Below are positions 14,902 to 24,684 of a DNA stretch of 54,962 bases, piece after piece. The stretch is from a bacterium. GTDB lineage: Bacteria; Desulfobacterota; Binatia; Binatales; Binataceae. The position numbers and the translations under genes are program-made. The stretch is from assembly GCA_014896235.1 (NCBI GenBank), contig JADBKU010000027.1, positions 1 through 54,962 on the forward strand. Direction: 5' to 3'. The notes beneath the pieces were generated by a model. It was not told the origin of the DNA and did not search any database. It worked only from the letters and a program-made list of their open reading frames with translations. Position 1 is the stretch's first letter. Every line of letters starts with the position of its first letter.

Positions 14902-15897
14902 ATGCATACTGTGAAATTCGGATTGTTCCTGCCGACCAGCGATTTTCCGCAAGCGCGCGCGGCCGCGGAATGGGCCGATGCGAACGGATTTTATTCCGTC
15001 TCGATGAACGATCACTTTTTCTCGCCGTTGGGCGCGCCGCAGACGCCGCAACTGGAGTGCTTTTCGACTCTAAGCGCGATCGCGGCCGTCACCAGGAACG
15101 TCAGGCTCGCGCCGGCCGTGACCGCCATCGGGTTTCGCACGCCGCCGATGCTCGCCAAGATCGCCTCGACGCTCGACCATCTGAGCAACGGCCGCCTGAT
15201 CATGGGAATTGGAGCCGGATGGCAGCGGAACGAGTACGACGCTCACAACTATCCGTACCCGGATAATCTCGAACGAATCGCGCAGCTCGCCGACGGTATT
15301 CGCCTGCTAAAGGCGATGTGGACGCAGGATGTGCCGACCTATCGCGGAAAGTACTTTCAGGTTGAGAAGGCGTACAACAACCCCCGGCCCATTCAGAAGC
15401 CGCATCCGCCGATCATGATCGGCGGATCGGGAGCGAAAATCCTTGAGCTGGCGGCGCAGGAAGCTCAGGCGATCAACATGATTCCGCCGATCGTCAACGG
15501 CAAGGATTTTATCCAGGATCCGATGGCGGCGGTTAAATTCACCAAGCCGGTGCTGAAGAAAAAGATCGAGAAGTTGCGGAGCCTGCTTCAAGCGGCGCAT
15601 CGGCCGCCCGACGCGATCGAGCTGGGCGTGATTTGCATGGCAAGCATCGCGCGCAGCAAGGCCGAGGCAGACGAGGCGCTGGCGCGAACGGCGAAGGGGA
15701 TGGGTTATCCCGACGTCGAATCGGCGCGCAATTCGCCCGTGCTGCTGGCGGGCACCCCGGACGAAGTGAGGCGTGAGTTGCGATCGCGGGTTGAGGAACT
15801 GGGCGTTACCTACTACATCGTATTTCCGTCGTCGCGCGAATCCGGCGATCTGCTGGTCAAAGAGGTGATGCCCGAGTTTCGATCGCGCGGAAACTAG
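14902..15897 (+). CDS. Luciferase-like (LLM) flavin/F420-dependent oxidoreductase
   Basis: A 331-residue TIM-barrel oxidoreductase of the bacterial luciferase superfamily, TIGR03619-like. Seen in order: VKFGLFLPTSDF, AEWADANGFYSV, the MNDHFF loop, LAPAVTAIGFRTPPMLAKIASTLDHLS, GRLIMGIGAGW, RIAQLADGIRLLKAMW, and PPIMIGGSGAKILELAA. These are cofactor-binding elements shared by FMN and F420 members; the sequence alone does not decide the cofactor. AAGGA sits 6 nt before ATG 14902. A hairpin follows the gene at 15910-15935. The reaction is unknown; similar genes are highly amplified in soil actinobacteria and Binatota. Confidence 0.93.
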   Translation: MHTVKFGLFLPTSDFPQARAAAEWADANGFYSVSMNDHFFSPLGAPQTPQLECFSTLSAIAAVTRNVRLAPAVTAIGFRTPPMLAKIASTLDHLSNGRLIMGIGAGWQRNEYDAHNYPYPDNLERIAQLADGIRLLKAMWTQDVPTYRGKYFQVEKAYNNPRPIQKPHPPIMIGGSGAKILELAAQEAQAINMIPPIVNGKDFIQDPMAAVKFTKPVLKKKIEKLRSLLQAAHRPPDAIELGVICMASIARSKAEADEALARTAKGMGYPDVESARNSPVLLAGTPDEVRRELRSRVEELGVTYYIVFPSSRESGDLLVKEVMPEFRSRGN

Positions 15898-15909
15898 GCG
15901 GTCACAGGC

Positions 15910-15935
15910 GGGAACGGCGGCTTAGCGCCGTTCCC
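15910..15935. terminator. Hairpin between convergent genes
   Basis: A 10-bp perfect stem GGGAACGGCG/CGCCGTTCCC with a 6-nt loop GCTTAG lies between the convergent LLM and serine-hydrolase genes. No T-run follows on either strand, so it may be a factor-dependent or bidirectional terminator. Confidence 0.5.
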
Positions 15936-16012
15936 ATGGCGTCACGCGCTTCGCTCGAACACGCCAACTCAATGCCATCCCGGCCTTGCGGCGGCTGGCG
16001 TCTTCAGCGCGA

Positions 16013-17179
16013 TTACAAGGAAGCGTACAGCGCTTCGATCAGCCGCGCTGGCCGCGGATCGAGCAGCGGTTCATTGCCCATCTGATTCATAACGTATCCG
16101 AATCCGATTTTGGCGTCGGGATCGGCGAAGCCAATGGAGCCGCCGGCTCCTGGATGTCCGAACGCGCGAGGATTCGGTCCCATCATCGCGCCCGGTTGCG
16201 AAAGCATGAAGCCAAGGCCGAAGCGCGTGGTCAGCGGAAGCACGGCGTCGGGACCGTACGATTGTTCAATATAGCACCGCTCGATCTCCGGCAGGCCGAA
16301 AATTTTTGCGCCGTCAACTTCTCCGCCGCGCGCGAGAGCTCCATAGATGCGCGCAAGGGCGCGGGCATTGGCGTGGCCGTTGGCGCCTGGAATTTCCGCG
16401 GCGCGCCAATCCCGCGAATTGGTCGTTTCCTGCGAAAACATCGTGGGCGGATTGAAAAGCGCGGCGTAGCCGACCGACGACGGGTTTCCGGCGATGTCGG
16501 CGAAAATGTTGCGTTCGCCGGGCTTCGGCGCCGGGGCATAGAGAATATCCGCAACCCGTGCGTCGAACTCCGGCCCTATCCCGATGTGCGCGTCGGCGCC
16601 AAGGGGGTTGGCAATCTCGTCGCGGAAATAGGCGCCGAGGCCTTTGCCGCTGATGCGCCGGACAACCTCGCCGACCAGCCAGCCGAAGGTGATCGCATGG
16701 TAGCCGTGCCGTGAGCCGGGCGGCCACCACGGTTCTTGCCGCGCCAGCTCGGTAGTTACTTTGTCCCAGTTGAAAAGATCTTCGTGCTTAAGCGGCGCGC
16801 GGATTGCGGCGAGTCCGGCGCGATGGTTGAGCAAAGCGCTTACAGGTATCGTGGCCTTCCCGCCCGCGGCGAATTCCGGCCAATATTTCGCGACCGGCGC
16901 GTCGAGGTCGAGTTTGCCCTGATCGGCCAGCCGATGCGCGCACATCGCGCACAAACCTTTGGTCGTCGACCAGACGTTTACAAGAGTATCGCGGGTCCAT
17001 GGCCTGGTTCGATCCTGGTCTGCAAAGCCGCCCCAAAGATCGATCACGCGGCGGCCGTCGATCGTCACGGAGACCGCGGCGCCAACTTCTCCGTGTTCGG
17101 CGAAGTTCGCTACGAAGGCGTCGCGGACACGCGCGAACCGTGCATCGCAATCGCCGTGAACGTTTACTTTCGCATCCAC
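16013..17179 (-). CDS. Serine hydrolase / esterase of the beta-lactamase class C fold
   Basis: A 388-residue EstB/Lact-2-type hydrolase. The nucleophile motif S-x-x-K is in NVWSTTKGL, the Tyr motif is YHAITFGWLVGEV, and the third motif is the H-x-G type GHPGAGGSIGF, typical of esterases and penicillin-binding-like hydrolases rather than true beta-lactamases. There is no signal peptide with the start used, so it is predicted cytoplasmic. GTG 17179 is chosen because GGAGGAGA lies 6 nt upstream; a longer N-terminus lacks support. It is divergent from the PPOX gene with 227 bp between starts. Confidence 0.93.
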   Translation of the reverse strand: MDAKVNVHGDCDARFARVRDAFVANFAEHGEVGAAVSVTIDGRRVIDLWGGFADQDRTRPWTRDTLVNVWSTTKGLCAMCAHRLADQGKLDLDAPVAKYWPEFAAGGKATIPVSALLNHRAGLAAIRAPLKHEDLFNWDKVTTELARQEPWWPPGSRHGYHAITFGWLVGEVVRRISGKGLGAYFRDEIANPLGADAHIGIGPEFDARVADILYAPAPKPGERNIFADIAGNPSSVGYAALFNPPTMFSQETTNSRDWRAAEIPGANGHANARALARIYGALARGGEVDGAKIFGLPEIERCYIEQSYGPDAVLPLTTRFGLGFMLSQPGAMMGPNPRAFGHPGAGGSIGFADPDAKIGFGYVMNQMGNEPLLDPRPARLIEALYASL

Positions 17180-17406
17180 ACGCACTCTCCTCCAGTACCG
17201 GTTTCGGTTACGGAATACTGATGCAGACTCGCACCGATCTCCCGCGCGTGGCAAACGCCCGGTCGGCGGAGAAGCGAATTATCAGGCATTGATTAAAATC
17301 GGAATTCCGCGCGCGACAGCGAGGATTGCGGAATACCGCCGGATGGCGCCAGTCTGAAGCGGCGCAGCGGGGCAAAAAATTCGGCAAGCTGATGCGGAGA
17401 ATCCGG

Positions 17407-18066
17407 ATGAGCAAGATTTACGGCGAAAATCACAGGGACTTGCAGAACAGGTTCGATACCATTCGACTGGCCGATCGGGTTGAAGAATTGGTCGTGCGCC
17501 CGGAACTTTCGTCCGACCAGAAAAGCTTTATCGAGAGCCGCGACATGTTTTTTCTCACGACCGTGGACCATCGCGGTTATCCCACCTGTTCCTACAAGGG
17601 CGGCGTTCCAGGATTCGTGAAGGCGCCCGATTCGAAAACGATTATTTTCCCGAGTTACAACGGCAATGGGATGTTTCTCTCCATGGGCAACATCATGACC
17701 AGTCAAAAGGTCGGCCTGCTGTTCATCGACTTCGAGACGCCGCATCGCGTGCGCGTGCACGGCCTCGCCTCGATCGAAAAAGACGACCGTAAGCTTGCGG
17801 AGTTCGCGGGCGCGGAGTTGCTGGTGCGCGTCGCCGTCACCGAAACTTTCATTAATTGCCCCCGTTATGTTCACAAATATCAACGGATCGAAACGTCCAA
17901 ATATGCGCCGGAAGCGGGTTGTCCCGCGCCGCCCGCGCCGCAATGGAAAAGAATCGACGCGATTCAAAATGCGCTGCCTGAACGCGAAAAGAAGCTTGCG
18001 GAAGAACTCGGCGGCGCGATTACGTTTCAGGAATATGCGGCGCTCGTCGCCAGGCGCGAGGGCTAG
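17407..18066 (+). CDS. Pyridoxamine 5'-phosphate oxidase-like (split beta-barrel flavin) protein
   Basis: A 219-residue FMN- or F420-binding split-barrel protein. The core reads MFFLTTVDHRGYPTCSYKGG, then TIIFPSYNGNGMFLSMGNIMTSQKVGLLFID and HRVRVHGLASI, the usual PNPOx-like strand and phosphate-contact pattern. The C-terminal part (NCPRYVHKYQRI, then Pro-rich, then helical) is longer than the basic domain. ATG 17407 has GGAG upstream. The physiological substrate is unknown; this subgroup also includes general stress and heme/F420-binding members. It ends 293 bp before the tRNA-Sec gene. Confidence 0.85.
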   Translation: MSKIYGENHRDLQNRFDTIRLADRVEELVVRPELSSDQKSFIESRDMFFLTTVDHRGYPTCSYKGGVPGFVKAPDSKTIIFPSYNGNGMFLSMGNIMTSQKVGLLFIDFETPHRVRVHGLASIEKDDRKLAEFAGAELLVRVAVTETFINCPRYVHKYQRIETSKYAPEAGCPAPPAPQWKRIDAIQNALPEREKKLAEELGGAITFQEYAALVARREG

Positions 18067-18359
18067 CGAACCGCGTTCAGCGCGTTAAGCGTGGCGCGAA
18101 GTTTGCCCGCTTCGGCCGGGCGGCGCGGCGGCTGGAGCTGACTTGCAAGTGGCATGTCTGAAAGGTCAAGCGCGGTGCCGCAAGCGCCTCCAGCGTCATG
18201 ATGAACGATCGATCGAAGCCGGGAATGAGCTAGCGCAAGGGCGTTCGATCGAAATAGCCGATGCTGAATCACAATCGACGCCCATGCCACAATTCGATCG
18301 CCGCGAGGTCCGAAGCGGGAGTTCCGGAACGGGAGAAATGCCTTAAAATCAGTAAGCTC
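18067..18359. other. Non-coding spacer before tRNA-Sec
   Basis: No supportable gene. Near the right end a -10-like TAAAAT (18344-18349) lies 10 bp before the mature tRNA-Sec 5' end and may be its promoter; the matching -35 (TTCCGG) is weak. The minus strand at the left end (about 18065-18150) encodes a short tail that resembles the end of an aldolase/DapA-like protein but has no body. Confidence 0.4.
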
Positions 18360-18455
18360 GGAGGAGGAAGGGGCCCGGTGGCCCCACCGGTCTTCAAAAC
18401 CGGCTTGGCGGCTAATACTGTCGCCGGAGGGTTCGACTCCCTCCCCCCTCCGCCA
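18360..18455 (+). tRNA. selC: tRNA-Sec (anticodon UCA), including encoded CCA
   Basis: A 96-nt tRNA with all hallmarks of bacterial selenocysteine tRNA: an 8-bp acceptor stem (GGAGGAGG with CCCCCUCC, one A-C mismatch at pair 6), a 6-bp D stem closing a tetraloop (GGGGCC CGGU GGCCCC), a 5-bp anticodon stem CCGGU/ACCGG around CUUCAAA with anticodon UCA, a long variable arm (GGCGGC/GUCGCC, with a G-U pair) and a 5-bp T stem with UUCGACU loop. A G73 and genomic CCA follow. The organism therefore inserts selenocysteine at some UGA codons; a candidate target lies at 28438-29016. selA, selB and selD are not in the window. Confidence 0.96.
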
Positions 18456-18547
18456 CCGCTTCTTGATCCCTACGCAAGGCGTGATTCGAGGGTCGGCGTT
18501 CCGCGCTGATTGACTATCCGGTTCCGAAAAAAATGGTCCCGAGCGAA

Positions 18548-21500
18548 TCACCTTGCCGTTTCAGAGACCGCAGTCTTCTCGCGATAAACGAGGTAGTAAA
18601 TCAACGGCACGACCACGAGCGTGAATGCGGTCGACGCAAAGATGCCGAAGATAAACGACCACGCGAGGCCCGAGAAAATCGGATCGAGCGTGATCACGGC
18701 CGAGCCGAGCATCGCCGCGCCGGCGGTCAGCGCAATCGGCCGCAGGCGGGTCGCGCCCGCGGATAAAATCGCCTCTTCGAGCGGTTGGCCGGCGGCAAGT
18801 TCGCGATGGATGAAGTCGATCAGAATGATTGAATTGCGCACGACGATGCCGGCCAGGGCGATCATGCCGATCATCGCGGTCGCCGTGAAATAGACCGGGT
18901 CGGCATAGCCGCCGATCGTTCGGCTGGTAATCAGATCGAGCAGGAAAAAGCCTGGCATGATGCCGATCATCGTCAATGGAATCGCCGCCATGATGATCAG
19001 CGGCATCGCCAGCGATTCAGTCTGCGCCACCAGAAGAACGTAAATAAAAAAGAGCGCCGCGCCGAACGCGATTCCCAGGTCGCGAAAAACCGTGACCGTG
19101 ATGTTCCATTCGCCTTCGCCGGTCCAGACAATTTGATAATTGCGCGGAACGAGATTCTTGGTGCGGCTTTCGAGCCACAGAACCTCGTTGACCGGCTGAT
19201 GCCGGCGGTGTCCGCCGTGACCATCGCAACCTCGCGCAAGTCCTTTCGGTAAATCGGCTGTTCGGCGACGGTCCGGCGGAATCCGCCGATCTCGCCGATC
19301 GGTATCAAAGCGCCGTCGGAGGCGCGCACGCGCACGGCCTCGAGCGCCGCGAGATGCGAACGATCCGCCAACGGCATCCGCAACTCGATCGCCAGCGGAT
19401 CGCGCTCCGTTTCAGAGTGGATGGTCGCCGCGCGGTCGCCCCCTACCATCATGGCGAGCGTCTGCGCGACCTCGGCCGTCGTCACGCCGTGCATCGCGGC
19501 CTTTTCGCGATCGATCATATAGTGAAGGCGCGGCTGAGCGGCGATCGAAAAATCGTCGCTATCGACAATTCCATCCGTATGCTCGAAAACCCGGCGCAAT
19601 TCCCGGCTGTATTCAATAAGCTGTCCATATTCGGCTGCGGGCGGGCCGTAAATTTCGGCCACCACCGTTTCCAGCACGGGCGGTCCCGGCGGCATTTCGA
19701 CAATCTTCAACTTCGCCCCGTCCCGTTTCGCGATCGCATCGACCAGCGGCCGGATCCGAAGCGCAATTTCATGCGATGATTGCTCCCGCTTCGCTTTCGG
19801 CGCGAGGTTGATCCGGATATCGGCCTGATACGGTTCGCGGCGCATGTAGTAATGCCGCACCATGCCGTTGAAATCGAAAGGCGACGACGTTCCGACATAG
19901 GTTTCGAAGCTGGTCACTTCGGGAATGCGGCTGAGCAGCCGGCCAAAATCGCGCACGGTCGCGTCGGTCGCTTCCAAAGGCGTGCCCTCCGGCATGTCGA
20001 TGACCAGTTGCAGTTCGTTCTTGTTGTCGAACGGCAGCATCTTGACCGGTACGAGTCCGAACACGACCAGCAATACCGATCCGATCAGCGCGCCGACCAT
20101 TCCAACCAGAAAAATGCGCGCCCGACGGGGACTGTCGAGCAGCGGCTTGAGAATTCGCGCATACCAGCGCCGGATCGCCACGGTTTCGTCCTCGGCCTCC
20201 GTCGCCGGGCCTGTAGTGTCGTGATTGCGCCGCAGCAGATGATATGCTGCCCACGGCGTGATCGTGAACGCCACGATCAGCGACATGAGCATCGCGAGCG
20301 GCACGTTGAACGGCATCGGCCGCATATACGGCCCCATCATGCCGGTGACGAACAGCATCGGGATGAACGAGGCGATTACGGTGAAAGTCGCGAGAATCGT
20401 GGGCGGGCGAACTTCGTCCACGGCCGTCAGGGTCGCCTCGCGCGGCGGCAGTTTGCCGAGGCGGAAATGGCGATGGATATTCTCGACGTCGACGATCGGG
20501 TCGTCCACCAGCAGGCCGAGCGAAAGAATCAGCGCGAAGAGCGTGACGCGATTGATCGTGTATCCGGCGAGCAGATTTCCGACGAGTGTGATAGCGAGCG
20601 TGACCGGCACCGCGATCGCCACGATCAACGCCTCGCGCAGGCCGAGCGAAAACGCCAGCAGCACCACGATGATCGCGACGGCGATCAGCAGCTCGCGTAC
20701 CAGTTCATTGACTTTCTCGTTGGCGGTTTCGCCGTAATTGCGCGTTATCAGCGCGTGAACGTCGGAAGGAATGGCGACGCCTTCGAGCGCCTGCACTTTC
20801 GCGATCAGCTCCTCAGCCACTGCCACCGCGTTCGATCCGCGCCGTTTGGCGAAAGCGATCGTGACCGCGGGATAGAAGCGCCCGGGCGCGCCGACCGCGG
20901 CGTTGCGTATCTGTCCCGGTTCGGCCGGAATCAGATCGCGCGCCGGGCCGAAACCGACGTCAGTGTATGTGACCGGCTCGGCCGGACCGTCGACGACGCG
21001 GGCGACATCCTTAAGGTACACCGGGTGGCCGTTGCGAACGGCGACCACCAGGTTCGCTGCCTCGCTGGCGTCTTTCAAAAACGGACCCGCGTCGAGCAGT
21101 ATTTCGTGATTCGCGCGGGCGAACTCGCCTGCCCGCAAGTTGGCGTCAGCGCCGCGCAGCGCCTGCGCGACTTCCAGCGACGCCAAACCATGGCCGGCGA
21201 GCCGGCCGGCGTCGAGCAAGACGCGCACTTGCCGCGGCCGTCCGCCTACAACAAACGAGCGTCCGGTGTCCGGCGCCTGCTGCATCAGATGCAAAATTTC
21301 GTCGGCGACGCGCCGCAACGCGGCATCGCTTTCGCGTTCGCTCCAGAGCGTAACCGTCAGAATTGGCACGTCGTCGATCGAGACTGGTTTGACAATCCAT
21401 CCGGTGACGCCGGGCGGTACGGCGTCGCGATTGGATTCGAGTTTGTTGTAGATTTGAACGAGGCTCTTGGTCTGGTCGTATCCGACCTGGAAGCGCACCG

Positions 21501-21807
21501 TCACCATCGCCATTCCCTCTCTGGAGACGGAGTAAATATGCTTGACGCCCTCCATTTCCCACAGGCGCTTTTCCAGATTGATGGTGACCAGATTTTCAAC
21601 TTCGGCGGCGCTTGCGCCCGGCATCGAGACGATAATGTCGGCGAGCGGCACGGAAATTTGCGGGTCCTCCTCGCGCGGCGTAACCATCAGCGCCGTCAAA
21701 CCGGCGGCGAGCGACGCCGCCAACAGCAACATCGAGAGATTCGATCCCAAAAAGAGATCGACGATTCGCGCGGTGAAACCGAATTTTGGATGCGATTCGC
21801 CGTTCAT
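18548..21807 (-). pseudogene. RND efflux permease, broken by one frameshift
   Basis: An inner-membrane RND-superfamily transporter of ~1080 residues: TM1 near residue 25, then PREEDPQISVPLADI, two large periplasmic loops, and the proton-relay region GLLVDDPIVDVENIHRHF in TM4. The N-terminal frame is intact from ATG 21807 to about 19202 (ending ...VAMVTADTAG), then the correct protein continues one base out of frame (HQPVNEVLWLE...) to the stop at 18548, including TM helices FFIYVLLVAQTESLAMPLII and GMIALAGIVVRNSIILIDF. One missing base explains it: either a true disabling mutation or a sequencing/assembly error. It is the last gene of the DUF2892-TolC-HlyD-RND operon. The substrate is unknown. 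Confidence 0.9.
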
Positions 21808-21863
21808 ATCACGCTTGGTGCGCGGCGAATCGGCAGTGAGCCGGCCGCCACGGTACGACGCTT

Positions 21864-22988
21864 CTAATTCGTCTGCGCAGCACCCGTTTGCCCTGCGATC
21901 GTCTGCGATCGAGAGTGGACGAGCAGTACTTTTTCTCCGGGATTAACGCCCGCAAGGATTTCAATCCGATCGCCGAAGCGTCTGCCGATCGAAACCATCC
22001 GCACGACGGTCGCGCCGCGCTGATAAATGCGAAGCGACGTCAGTTGCCCGACCCGGACCACCGCGTCAGCCGGTACGGTCAGGACCGTCTCCGTCCCTGA
22101 CGTGAACGTCGCGCGCGCGAACATCCCCGGCCGCAGATTGGCGGCGGAGGGCAACATGGCGCGCACCAGAAAGGTGCGGCTGCGCGGATCCGCGGCGGGC
22201 ACGATTTCGTTCACGCTGACTTCAAGGTTCGCGCTCGCGGCGTCGATCGAAACGGCGAGCGGCTGGCCGATGCGAATCTGCCGGGCCAACGCTTCAGGGA
22301 CCTCCAATTCCACGCGCATCGCGGATTCGTTGTAGAGCCGCACCAGCGGCTGACCCGGCATCGCCAGGTCGCCCCGCTCGACCATCCGCTCGATTACAAC
22401 GCCGTCGGCCGGAGACTTGACCGTCGCGTACGCCAGCGCCGCTCGCGCTTGCGCGACGGCGGCGCGCGCCTGTTCGGCGCGGCCGGCGGCGGCGCGATAT
22501 GCGGCTTCCGCCGTGTCGCGCTCGCTCGCTGTCACCGAGCCGCGAGGATAAAGCGCGGCATAGCGGGATTCATCGGCGCGCGCACGCGATAATTCGCCGT
22601 TCGCGGCGGCCAGCTCGCCTTCGGCCTGCGCCAGTCCGGCGCGCAAATCGGCGGAATCGAGCGTGACCAGCGTCTGGCCGGCGCGCACTCGTTCGCCGGC
22701 GTGAACCTCGACCGCGACGACTCGCGCCGCCACCCGGCTCGCGGCGGCCACCGGAAATCGCGATTGCACCGATCCGATGACTTCGTGGCGAATCGGTTCG
22801 GTTTCGCGAAGCGCCTCTCCCAGCGGCGCTTGCGGCGCCGTCGCGGTACCGGTCGCGGCCAGGCCCGGCGCGATTCGACCGCTCTCCAGCCAACGCGCGC
22901 CCAGCCACAAAATTACGAGTCCGGCCAACACCGCCGCGGCGATCCGGCCGCGCGACAGCTCGGCCATGCGATTCGATTCCGGCGCCAT
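21864..22988 (-). CDS. HlyD/MFP periplasmic adaptor of the RND pump
   Basis: A 374-residue membrane-fusion protein linking the RND permease to the TolC-like channel. It has an N-terminal membrane anchor (AAAVLAGLVILWLGARW), a barrel-sandwich/lipoyl pair (AARVVAVEVHAGERVRAGQTLVTLDSADLRA split by a helical hairpin of Ala/Arg/Glu heptads, closing YATVKSPADGVVIERMVERGD) and beta-barrel domain (LRPGMFARATF). The ATG at 22988 directly follows the TolC stop codon (TGAATG) and has AAGGA upstream, so translation is coupled. The permease starts 57 bp downstream. Confidence 0.93.
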   Translation of the reverse strand: MAPESNRMAELSRGRIAAAVLAGLVILWLGARWLESGRIAPGLAATGTATAPQAPLGEALRETEPIRHEVIGSVQSRFPVAAASRVAARVVAVEVHAGERVRAGQTLVTLDSADLRAGLAQAEGELAAANGELSRARADESRYAALYPRGSVTASERDTAEAAYRAAAGRAEQARAAVAQARAALAYATVKSPADGVVIERMVERGDLAMPGQPLVRLYNESAMRVELEVPEALARQIRIGQPLAVSIDAASANLEVSVNEIVPAADPRSRTFLVRAMLPSAANLRPGMFARATFTSGTETVLTVPADAVVRVGQLTSLRIYQRGATVVRMVSIGRRFGDRIEILAGVNPGEKVLLVHSRSQTIAGQTGAAQTN

Positions 22989-24341
22989 TCAGGGTTCCTT
23001 TAGTTCGTAGGGATCGGAGCCGGTGGCGAGGTTGACGGCGGCGCGATCGACGGCCACGTTGATTTCCGAACCGACCAGCCGCATGTCGGCCTGCTCGCGC
23101 GCTGTTTCGGCGTCCAGCACGGCGACGTTCGGCGCCAGTCCGGCGCCGTAGCGGTCATCCAGGATGCGCAAGGCGTCGCGCGCGTAACCGACGTCGCGCC
23201 GCGCCACGACAAGGCCTTCACGCGCCGCCTCGAGCCTTCGCCACGCGGTCGAGACCTGCAGGCGCACCGCCTCGTCAAGGTCGCGCGCCAAAGCCTCGAT
23301 CCGATTGAGCCGCGCCGCGGCTGCATCCACCCGCGCCCGCGACGCCAATCCATTGAACAAATTGAGCCGCGCATTGACGAATACTCCGGCGTTGTTGCCC
23401 GCGCGCATCAGCGTCTTCGAATCGTTCTCGTAAACGCTGGCCACGGTTATCGTCGGCATGTAGTCGGCGCGCGCGATCGTAATCTGCTGGCGCGCCTCCG
23501 CGATTCGCGTGCGGGCCGCATGCAGCTCGGGCCGCGCCGCGACCGCCCGCGCGATCAGCGCCTCGAGCGGCTCCGCGACGCCGGCCGCCGCGGCAAGTTC
23601 GGGCGGATTTTCGAGCGGCGCGAAGCCCTGATCCTCGGCGCCAAGGACGTGGCCGAATTCGTCGCGCGTGATCGCCACTCCGCTCGCCGCCTCGATACGC
23701 TGCTGGTCGACGCGCCCACGACTTGCCCGCAGCACGTCGGAATTTACCGCCAGCCCGTGATGATACCGGTCCTGCGCGACGGCCAGATGCGCGCGCGCGG
23801 CGGCCAGCGCGCGGTCCACCACGGCCACGCGCCGCTCGGCCAGCACGGCGGCGTAATAGGCGCGGATCGCGTCGAACTCGACCCGCTGCCGCGCCTCGGC
23901 TTCCTGCCAGCGCGCGGCTTCCGCGTTCAATCCGGCCGCCCGCCACGCCGCCAGCAGCCGTCCGCCCGCGAAAACCGGGAACGACAGCGTCACGTCGCTT
24001 TGAAAATTCGAGAAGAACCCCGGATGGTTCAGCGAATTGAGCGCGAAATCGCTCGCGGCGAAATCCTGCTGCAGCAACAGATCCGAGAAAACTTGCACGG
24101 GATTGTCGGTCGCCGAATAGTTCTCGCCCGCGTCCAGATGCGGAATCATCGCGCCCCGCGCGACGTCGGTTTCGGCCTCCGCCGCCGCGCGATCGAAGCG
24201 CGCCGCCGCCAGCCCGCGATTCCGCCGCAGCGCGATCGTTACCGCTTCCTGGAGCGGGATGCGGCGCAGCGCCGCGCCGTGCGCCGCGCCCGCCGTCATC
24301 GCGATCGCCGCCACCACGAGCGGCCCGATCCGCAGCCTCAT
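22989..24341 (-). CDS. TolC-family outer-membrane efflux channel protein
   Basis: A 450-residue outer-membrane efflux protein with a Sec signal peptide (MRLRIGPLVVAAIAMTAGAAHG) and the duplicated TolC layout. The first repeat begins IPLQEAVTIALRRNRGLAAARFD; beta segments include GENYSATDNPVQVFSDLL and DVTLSFPVFAGGRLLAAWR; the second repeat has PELHAARTRIAEARQQITIARADYMPTI and LNLFNGLASRARVDAA. ATG 24341 begins 11 bp after the DUF2892 stop. The frame stays open 77 codons upstream, but that part overlaps the DUF2892 gene. Confidence 0.93.
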   Translation of the reverse strand: MRLRIGPLVVAAIAMTAGAAHGAALRRIPLQEAVTIALRRNRGLAAARFDRAAAEAETDVARGAMIPHLDAGENYSATDNPVQVFSDLLLQQDFAASDFALNSLNHPGFFSNFQSDVTLSFPVFAGGRLLAAWRAAGLNAEAARWQEAEARQRVEFDAIRAYYAAVLAERRVAVVDRALAAARAHLAVAQDRYHHGLAVNSDVLRASRGRVDQQRIEAASGVAITRDEFGHVLGAEDQGFAPLENPPELAAAAGVAEPLEALIARAVAARPELHAARTRIAEARQQITIARADYMPTITVASVYENDSKTLMRAGNNAGVFVNARLNLFNGLASRARVDAAAARLNRIEALARDLDEAVRLQVSTAWRRLEAAREGLVVARRDVGYARDALRILDDRYGAGLAPNVAVLDAETAREQADMRLVGSEINVAVDRAAVNLATGSDPYELKEP

Positions 24342-24352
24342 CGCCGCGTTCC

Positions 24353-24586
24353 TCACGAATGCGCGCTTGCGGCTCCCGCCGCGCCCGGGTCGCCCGCCGG
24401 CCGGGTCACGCCGAGCTTGCGCAGGATATCCTCCATCAGGCACCAGCGCGTCAGCGCCGACTGGAACAGGTTCGCGCCGACGAACAGCGTGAACCACAGC
24501 CAGTAGCGGCTCTGGAAGTAGCTGAGCGCGACGCTCAGGATGATAAACGTTCCCGCGATTAACCGGATCCATCGTTCCGACGACAT
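24353..24586 (-). CDS. DUF2892 (YgaP-type transmembrane) protein
   Basis: A 77-residue protein with the DUF2892 pattern: SERWIRLIAGTFIILSVALSYF and YWLWFTLFVGANLFQSALTRWCLMEDILRKLG, two membrane helices ending in the conserved Cys-containing C.ME motif. In E. coli YgaP this domain is fused to a rhodanese that carries persulfide sulfur; here the rhodanese is on the divergent regulator instead. ATG 24586 has GGAGG 9 nt upstream. It is the first gene of the RND operon. The transported group is not known. Confidence 0.9.
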   Translation of the reverse strand: MSSERWIRLIAGTFIILSVALSYFQSRYWLWFTLFVGANLFQSALTRWCLMEDILRKLGVTRPAGDPGAAGAASAHS

Positions 24587-24684
24587 GGCGATTTTCCTCC
24601 GTTTCAAGACTGTGCCCGGCGGCGCGGTTTGAAAAGCAAAAAGCCCTCCGCCGGGCTCGCTCCGTTGCTTTGCGCTTTCATTTC

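Noticed and set aside
16013..17179. Calling the serine hydrolase a beta-lactamase resistance gene
   Set aside because: The third motif is H-x-G with the YHA Tyr motif, the esterase/Lact-2 pattern, and no signal peptide is present.
18063..18155. Short minus-strand tail (QPPRRPAEAGKLRATLNAL) resembling the C-terminus of a DapA-like aldolase
   Set aside because: Only ~20 residues match by eye, no upstream body of the enzyme is found in any frame, so a gene remnant cannot be supported.
18360..18455. Interpreting the UCA tRNA as tRNA-Ser or an opal suppressor
   Set aside because: The 8-bp acceptor and 6-bp D stem with tetraloop are specific to tRNA-Sec; tRNA-Ser has a 7-bp acceptor and a 3-4-bp D stem.
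19780..21867. A 695-codon plus-strand reading frame opposite the RND permease
   Set aside because: It is antisense to clear RND sequence, made of Arg/His/Asp-rich translation typical of mirror frames in GC-rich genes, and has no recognisable domain.
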